In this document: one piece after another, positions 9,034-12,755 of the stretch | Layout of the letters: each line of letters starts with the position of its first letter | Position numbering within the stretch: the stretch's first letter is position 1 | NCBI RefSeq assembly: GCF_000003605.2 | Contig: NW_003153262.1 | Span: 3,040-15,794, forward strand | Reading direction: 5' to 3' | Length of the DNA: 12,755 nucleotides | Source: Saccoglossus kowalevskii | Lineage: Eukaryota > Hemichordata > Enteropneusta > Harrimaniidae | Notes under the pieces: generated by a model | Seen by the model: the letters and a program-made list of their open reading frames with translations, nothing else | The model's database searches: none | Told to the model about the DNA's origin: nothing | Position numbers and translations under genes: made by a program

Positions 9034-9405
9034 AAGTGTAGACGAGTGTAGTCTTGTTTACTTAAGAACGTCCAATACAACACTTTCTTGCGATTCCATT
9101 ACTAAATATGGATAGTTCAACTATGCACGCATTCAACAGTTTTGGCAAATTTAACATTAGAGGTTCAAATTTACTTACTTCTTTGAATAATACAATATTT
9201 AACATTTTCTGGCTTTGCGACTTTTGTGCCGATAGAGTTGCACATAACACCAGCGCAAGCCAATGTTTGACTTTCCCTTGCAACGCGCTAATCTTTAAAC
9301 ATAAGGTTAATGAGTGGCGTCTTTGATAAAGACACATTATGTTAAGTAATGTTCGATTTCTGTTTGAATCAAAGTTTGAATGCAAGATATGATATAATAG
9401 GTCGA
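9034..9405. other. Open on both strands, no gene called
   Basis: A 72-codon plus frame (9108-9326, ATG start) and a 107-codon minus frame (9062-9385, TTG start; 91 codons from its first ATG) overlap here. Neither shows a recognisable motif or domain, and double-strand openness commonly arises when stop triplets happen to be sparse. If the 8851 frame is a real exon, this would be its 3' untranslated region. Confidence 0.4.
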
Positions 9406-9411
9406 AATAAA
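9406..9411 (+). other. Polyadenylation signal AATAAA with GT-rich downstream element
   Basis: AATAAA is followed about 15-30 bases later by a strongly GT-rich stretch (about 9427-9447, TGCGTGGTTGGTGTGTACGT). This is the classical arrangement for metazoan cleavage and polyadenylation. It could end a transcript containing the 8851-9033 frame. Confidence 0.35.
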
Positions 9412-9447
9412 TTGAAATACGAACTTTGCGTGGTTGGTGTGTACGTT

Positions 9448-10170
9448 ACATTTCATTGAAGATTTTGTATATTTTGGTCTTTATAGTCATGATGAAAATT
9501 ATCTTCAACGAATATTGTTTGTATCAATTATGTCATGAATTGCAATACACATGTATTTATACATGAACGTACAAGGCGTGTAAGGGCATTGATATACGGC
9601 GAAATCGAGAAATAACGAATTCGCAAGAACTTACTGTTTATTACTGTTTATATCAAGAAGGGCACATATGCGTTACCATACATTATGCGGTACATGCATC
9701 ACAATACAACGAGATGATTTTAATATTCCAATAATGTCTTGACTAAAACGTATCCAAATTAACCGACATTTTGGCACTGATGTCTGACAAGTATTCGCTT
9801 CACTCGTTGTGGCAATGGCATACCAAACCACCCAGCACTTTGATATGTTGATAGCAGGTTGGCTGGTCTTTTCCAACTTGAAACCCATTTTTATACCTAA
9901 TCTTAATTCATGATATTTTCGACTTTGAGTGTATGTGCCAAATGAACAAATGATTTTACATTAAACGTTTTACCGATGATAGATAGTGTACAATTCAAAT
10001 GTTTTGTATTCACAAGAATAAATTACAGCACGTTACAATGTATTTCCGAAATTACCAATAGATAAAAAATAGTCGGAAAAAAATGTCCAGCTAGGACATC
10101 ATTTATTGCATGGAACAGATACATGGTATTAAATGTATTCTCTACAGAAATGTATTTCTACTCCTGCAAA
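9448..10170. other. A+T-rich non-coding stretch
   Basis: It holds a perfect 10-bp tandem duplication, TTACTGTTTA twice at 9631-9650. A 71-codon minus frame (9673-9888) has no recognised domain and no linked splice signals. Nothing else supported. Confidence 0.55.
9631..9650 (+). repeat. 10-bp tandem duplication TTACTGTTTA x2
   Basis: Two perfect adjacent copies, likely slippage. Confidence 0.8.
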
Positions 10171-10240
10171 AATCTACAAAATGTATATACTGTGTTCTTA
10201 GTAATTAATGCAAGTATATATATTCACGTTTTTGTAGATT
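10171..10240. repeat. Inverted repeat with 11-bp perfect arms
   Basis: AATCTACAAAA (10171-10181) and TTTTGTAGATT (10230-10240) are perfect inverted copies. Further in, GTATATAC (10183-10190) can pair with part of GTATATATA (10214-10222). The 70-bp element is about the size of a very small foldback or hairpin precursor, but no target-site duplication is seen at its ends. Confidence 0.55.
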
Positions 10241-10320
10241 AACATTAAATTGATTTGTTGAAAACAGCATTTCTACACACAGAGGCGCTATTATAAATAT
10301 ATCAAGCCCCGCAGGATAGT

Positions 10321-10328
10321 TGACGTCA
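10321..10328. promoter_or_regulatory. CRE octamer TGACGTCA
   Basis: Third perfect CREB/ATF palindrome in the window, at the upstream end of the bZIP-site cluster. Confidence 0.4.
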
Positions 10329-10567
10329 CATAGTCTGATTAGTTCTATTAACAGTTTTTCTTTGATAGTATATCAACGATGGTAAATTGAAAACCGCTGA
10401 CGTGACTCAATCTGATGGGAAATAGCCAGAATTTGGCGATTATTTACAGAATCGAAACGACTTCCTCGTTTGTCCAAACCAACGCGAGGCTTTAATGTCA
10501 CTACGATGTTATGAACTTTGTTTGTCCTGTTTACGTCCGGTTTCACGCACAACGCGGGATCTCGCAG

Positions 10568-10589
10568 TTAACGGGAAATGGTCCGTTAA
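10568..10589. repeat. Hairpin TTAACGG / CCGTTAA
   Basis: A perfect 7-bp stem with an 8-base loop (GAAATGGT). The half-site AACGG/CCGTT resembles a Myb-type recognition core, so two inverted Myb-like sites are one reading. Confidence 0.5.
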
Positions 10590-11006
10590 TATGCCACGCT
10601 GAGATGTGACTCAAAACACTGAGAATAACAATGTATCGTATTTCTATGCAAGTAATACCCCTGTTGGGACTCTTTCTGTGAACAAAATAAATGACTGCAC
10701 GCAAATATACGAAGCCAGATTGTGACATTCCATTATTCTTTGTTTCACATCTTGGGAAATGCGCTCCCCTGAAAAAAAAACACTTTTAAAAATGTCGCGA
10801 AACAGGATTAAGACTAAGTCGGTAATGGAAATGCGAGGTCACTTCGCTCTTCTAAAAACGCCCTAAGTACGATTCCTTAATCCGAGCTGCTCTAATCACC
10901 CTTAAGCTTGAACATTCGCATACTGAGAACTGCGCATGAGTACAAATGTTCTGTCGTCTTGTGGAAAATACGAGCTCAAGCTCATGTAATATTGCTATAA
11001 TCACAT

Positions 11007-11068
11007 CATATAATTCCGGGACCACTCCATATAATGTCTACATATATTGTCGTGGTCAGTCATATAAC
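11007..11068 (+). repeat. Cluster of CATATAA-type motifs, degenerate period about 33-34
   Basis: CATATAAT begins at 11007 and 11028, CATATATT at 11041 and CATATAAC at 11061. Pairs 11007/11041 and 11028/11061 are 34 and 33 bases apart, as expected for two diverged copies of a unit with two motifs. GACCAC and GTGGTC within it are inverted to each other. The cluster lies inside a 62-codon ATG frame (10946-11134) whose repeated S-Y-N residues simply reflect the motif, so no gene is called. Confidence 0.35.
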
Positions 11069-11109
11069 GCCGTGATAGTTATTTACAATATCAGTGTCAC
11101 ATTATGTAT

Positions 11110-11947
11110 TGCCGCGAACACTTCGTATAATTGATATGTAGCATTATATATAGCACAGATTCCAGTTTACAATTGCGTTTCCATTTTACTTTTTGATTGC
11201 CCTTCCATGGATATTTTGAAAATATTCAGCATAATCCGGGTTCAGAACTGAATCGCCACTTCTTCGGATTTATCGTATTTAACAAAGATTTATTAATATT
11301 TAACATATTTCAACAGAAATGTGCTATCATAAAATTACGCATTTAACTGGATGCATCTATTCACTGGGTATTTAAACACGTCATTTCTCAACATTTAAAC
11401 AAACACTGACACTTTCATTGACGTTAATGATAGAATATGATGTCACCTCTGGGACATTGTTATGAACTTTGTTATTGGAATACAACCTTACTACTTTTCG
11501 CTTAATCCAGATCTGTGATATCTCTTGATTTTGAATAACCATACGCATGATGCTGTATCTCTTAGCACTGAGACAACCGATATAATGCGTTGGCCGAGCA
11601 ACCGACTCTAACTACGGTTTAGACGCAATTTGAGGACAACGCATATTGTTTATGGTCATCAAAATAAAGTACACAATGTTGATGTTGTTGCAGAAAACTT
11701 GCTGTCACACTAGAAAAAATGCCACGGTGATTGTAGGAAAAAAGTCTCCTCCCCAAATACCAAAATGTAGTGCAAATATACTGGAGTAATACACCTACCT
11801 ATTGGAAGGGAAAAGAACTCACCTGACTTTAAAACTAAGTTGAATTTAATATGCGAATTTACTATGAATGTATCACCATATTTTCACGTTTCATTTGAAA
11901 TACATTTATATCCCACAATACGAACAGTAATAAACTGTTAAATAAAA
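11110..11947. other. A+T-rich non-coding stretch
   Basis: No exon pair or RNA gene recognised. AATAAA at 11663-11668 is followed about 10 bases later by a GT-rich run (GTTGATGTTGTTG), a possible polyadenylation site without an assignable upstream exon. Confidence 0.55.
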
Positions 11948-12063
11948 TCGATTCGTTCCAAATCACATTCATCCCATGACGATTCTTCCCTCAGATTCAT
12001 TAGTCCCATGTCGGTTCGTCCCACAGGTTGATTAGTCCCAAGGTCGATTTGTCCATTTCAAGG
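11948..12063 (+). repeat. Degenerate minisatellite on a GATTnGTCCCA core
   Basis: About seven diverged copies of a 14-18 bp unit follow one another. The cores read GATTCGTTCCA, ATTCATCCCA, GATTCTTCCCT, ATTAGTCCCA, GGTTCGTCCCA, ATTAGTCCCA and GATTTGTCCAT, with short linkers such as TGAC, TGTC, CAGG and AGGTC between them. In the middle, ATTAGTCCCA and GGTTCGTCCCA alternate, giving a dimeric unit of about 31-33 bp. Edges are approximate. The copies are too diverged for recent slippage, and unit length varies, so coding is unlikely. Confidence 0.75.
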
Positions 12064-12240
12064 TTAGCCCGATACTAAATAGCAACGCCAACTTCCAATT
12101 CAACTTGCCTGGTAGCAACGCGCAACAAATCCGAACAAACTGTATCTAATCGTGGTCACGTGTATACGTTGTGTATACTATATTAATTGCAACTCATGTT
12201 GTATTTTGTCGACGTTGGGATGTGAATCATGATAAAAGAT
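12064..12240. other. Non-coding stretch before the candidate 3' exons
   Basis: It contains an E-box CACGTG at 12157-12162 and, just after, GTGTATAC twice with a 3-base spacer. It ends in the pyrimidine-rich tract that precedes the acceptor at 12261. Confidence 0.5.
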
Positions 12241-12261
12241 GTTTCTTTTTCTGAATTTCAG

Positions 12262-12304
12262 GAAGAACAGTAAATATTGTGAGGACATATTGCGCTTTTC
12301 AAAA
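12262..12304 (+). CDS. Candidate internal coding exon of 43 bp
   Basis: The acceptor is excellent by eye: GTTTCTTTTTCTGAATTTCAG ends at 12261. The donor AAA|GTATGT starts at 12305. Read with the split codon from the 8171 exon (AA plus G), the exon encodes K followed by KNSKYCEDILRFSK and ends in phase 0, matching the next exon. A second frame is also open through both exons, so frame choice rests on the upstream exon. The 43-bp length is short but within the range of animal exons. The product is not recognised; a non-coding RNA exon is the main alternative. Confidence 0.3.
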
Positions 12305-12522
12305 GTATGTATCATATCTTACGTTATATTGCATGCACCAAGCACACCTGCAGATGACATTATTCTTTTTATTTTGTAAAAAAAATCGCATTTCAATCAA
12401 GTTTGTAACGACAATAAAGTATTTAACGTATTTTAATACGTTAGATTAATGTATCTGCTTTGATACAATTTTAAAATACCAATGTTTATTTTAACAATGT
12501 GCTTTTTTATTTCCTATTATAG

Positions 12523-12636
12523 GTATGTATTATGGATAATGACTTATGTAAAAGGTACTCGAAGACTGAGTCCCAATTTGTTTTTGTATCGCATCTATTG
12601 TTTAATGAATTAGCTATGTTCAAGGCTATAATATAA
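12523..12636 (+). CDS. Candidate terminal coding exon
   Basis: The acceptor is strong by eye (T-rich tract, then TTTCCTATTATAG ending at 12522), closing a 218-bp intron that opens with GTATGT. The frame continues in phase 0 from the previous exon for 37 codons (starting VCIMDNDLCKRYSK) to TAA at 12634-12636. It carries two cysteines; with one in the previous exon the putative mature protein would have three. A dibasic KR follows the last cysteine. AATAAA lies 23 bases after the stop, with GT-rich DNA beyond. The alternative frame from 12524 is open for 29 codons. The whole three-exon product would be about 73 residues. Not recognised. Confidence 0.3.
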   Translation, partial: VCIMDNDLCKRYSKTESQFVFVSHLLFNELAMFKAII

Positions 12637-12658
12637 TTAGTTTATGTGTAAATTTGCG

Positions 12659-12664
12659 AATAAA
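12659..12664 (+). other. Polyadenylation signal AATAAA with GT-rich downstream element
   Basis: AATAAA is followed about 13 bases later by CTTGTTGTTTGGTTGTTC (about 12678-12695), a GT-rich stretch suited to cleavage-factor binding. It lies just after the stop of the candidate terminal exon, so the two signals support each other. A further AATAAA at 12413-12418 lies inside the proposed intron. Confidence 0.45.
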
Positions 12665-12695
12665 ACAAATTATACAACTTGTTGTTTGGTTGTTC

Positions 12696-12755
12696 ACTAC
12701 CAATCTATATCCCTGGATCGGTATTACGTTTTCAAACATGGTCGTCGTATCTCAT
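12696..12755. other. Window end, nothing recognised
   Basis: Short flank after the candidate polyadenylation site; no feature seen before the sequence stops. Confidence 0.5.

Larger units (their letters stand above)
10300..10960. promoter_or_regulatory. G+C-richer block with bZIP-site cluster
   Basis: This block is visibly richer in G, C and CpG than its flanks. It contains TGACGTCA (10321-10328), overlapping TGACGTGA and TGACTCA (10398-10409), and a second TGACTCA (10607-10613). TGACTCA is the AP-1 consensus. It also holds a 7-bp hairpin TTAACGG/CCGTTAA (10568-10589), and GGATTAAG with its inverted partner CTTAATCC further on. A 61-codon minus frame (10543-10728, ATG start) has a hydrophobic middle but no recognised domain and is not called. 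An enhancer or distal promoter is the simplest reading. Confidence 0.25.

Noticed and set aside
9162-9176. B-box-like GGTTCAAATTT, possible tRNA or SINE
   Set aside because: No A-box at a proper distance upstream and no cloverleaf.
9062-9385. 107-codon minus-strand frame
   Set aside because: It begins at TTG, is overlapped by an open plus frame, and shows no motif, splice or polyadenylation signal on the minus strand.
9673-9888. 71-codon minus frame
   Set aside because: No motif, no linked splice or poly(A) signals; chance length.
1-12755. Bacterial or phage accessory region (operons, defence system, CRISPR)
   Set aside because: No long open frames, no ribosome-binding-site-led gene series and no regular spaced direct repeats; the composition and the splice and poly(A) signals point to a eukaryote.

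Overview
This 12.8 kb window looks like non-coding nuclear DNA from an animal, plausibly a marine invertebrate. The reasons are indirect. It is strongly A+T-rich, no open frame exceeds 115 codons on either strand, homopolymer C/G tracts and a TA microsatellite are scattered through it, two degenerate tandem repeats are present, and the only convincing gene-like signals are short exons bounded by GT-AG splice sites with AATAAA polyadenylation signals. I see no rRNA, tRNA, CRISPR array, prokaryotic operon, viral gene or intact transposase. The taxon is an inference; nothing here is diagnostic.

Layout. 1-190: a repeat with an exact 160-bp offset, cut by the window edge. 191-3400: plain A+T-rich DNA with a short palindrome, one C12 tract and a few G+C-richer patches carrying chance-length open frames. 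3424-3640: two perfect CRE octamers, one inside a 9-bp triplicated motif. 3640-6350: A+T-rich DNA with hairpins, a C11-A12 homopolymer junction, a small well-initiated open frame (5503) ending at a donor-like site, and a TA microsatellite. 6360-6545: a locally G+C-richer patch with a TATA-like box inside nested inverted repeats, the best promoter-like sequence in the window. 6545-8100: A+T-rich DNA with C11 and G9 tracts. 8171-8235: a candidate first coding exon encoding a signal-peptide-like start and ending at a strong donor. 8850-9440: a possible alternative terminal exon with several cysteines, followed by AATAAA and a GT-rich stretch. 9440-10300: A+T-rich DNA with an 11-bp inverted repeat. 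10300-10960: a G+C-richer block with a cluster of bZIP-type sites. 11007-11070: repeated CATATAA motifs. 11948-12063: a degenerate minisatellite built on a GATTnGTCCCA core. 12262-12664: two candidate 3' exons with good splice signals, a stop codon and AATAAA.

The best gene hypothesis is a three-exon plus-strand gene (8171-8235, 12262-12304, 12523-12636). It would encode a small secreted protein of about 73 residues. Both splice junctions keep frame, but this is a hand-built model with no homology support. I found no strong evidence of a new multi-gene system; the most defensible unusual signals are the excess of TGACGTCA octamers, the GTCCCA minisatellite, the 160-bp repeat and the small secreted-protein gene model.
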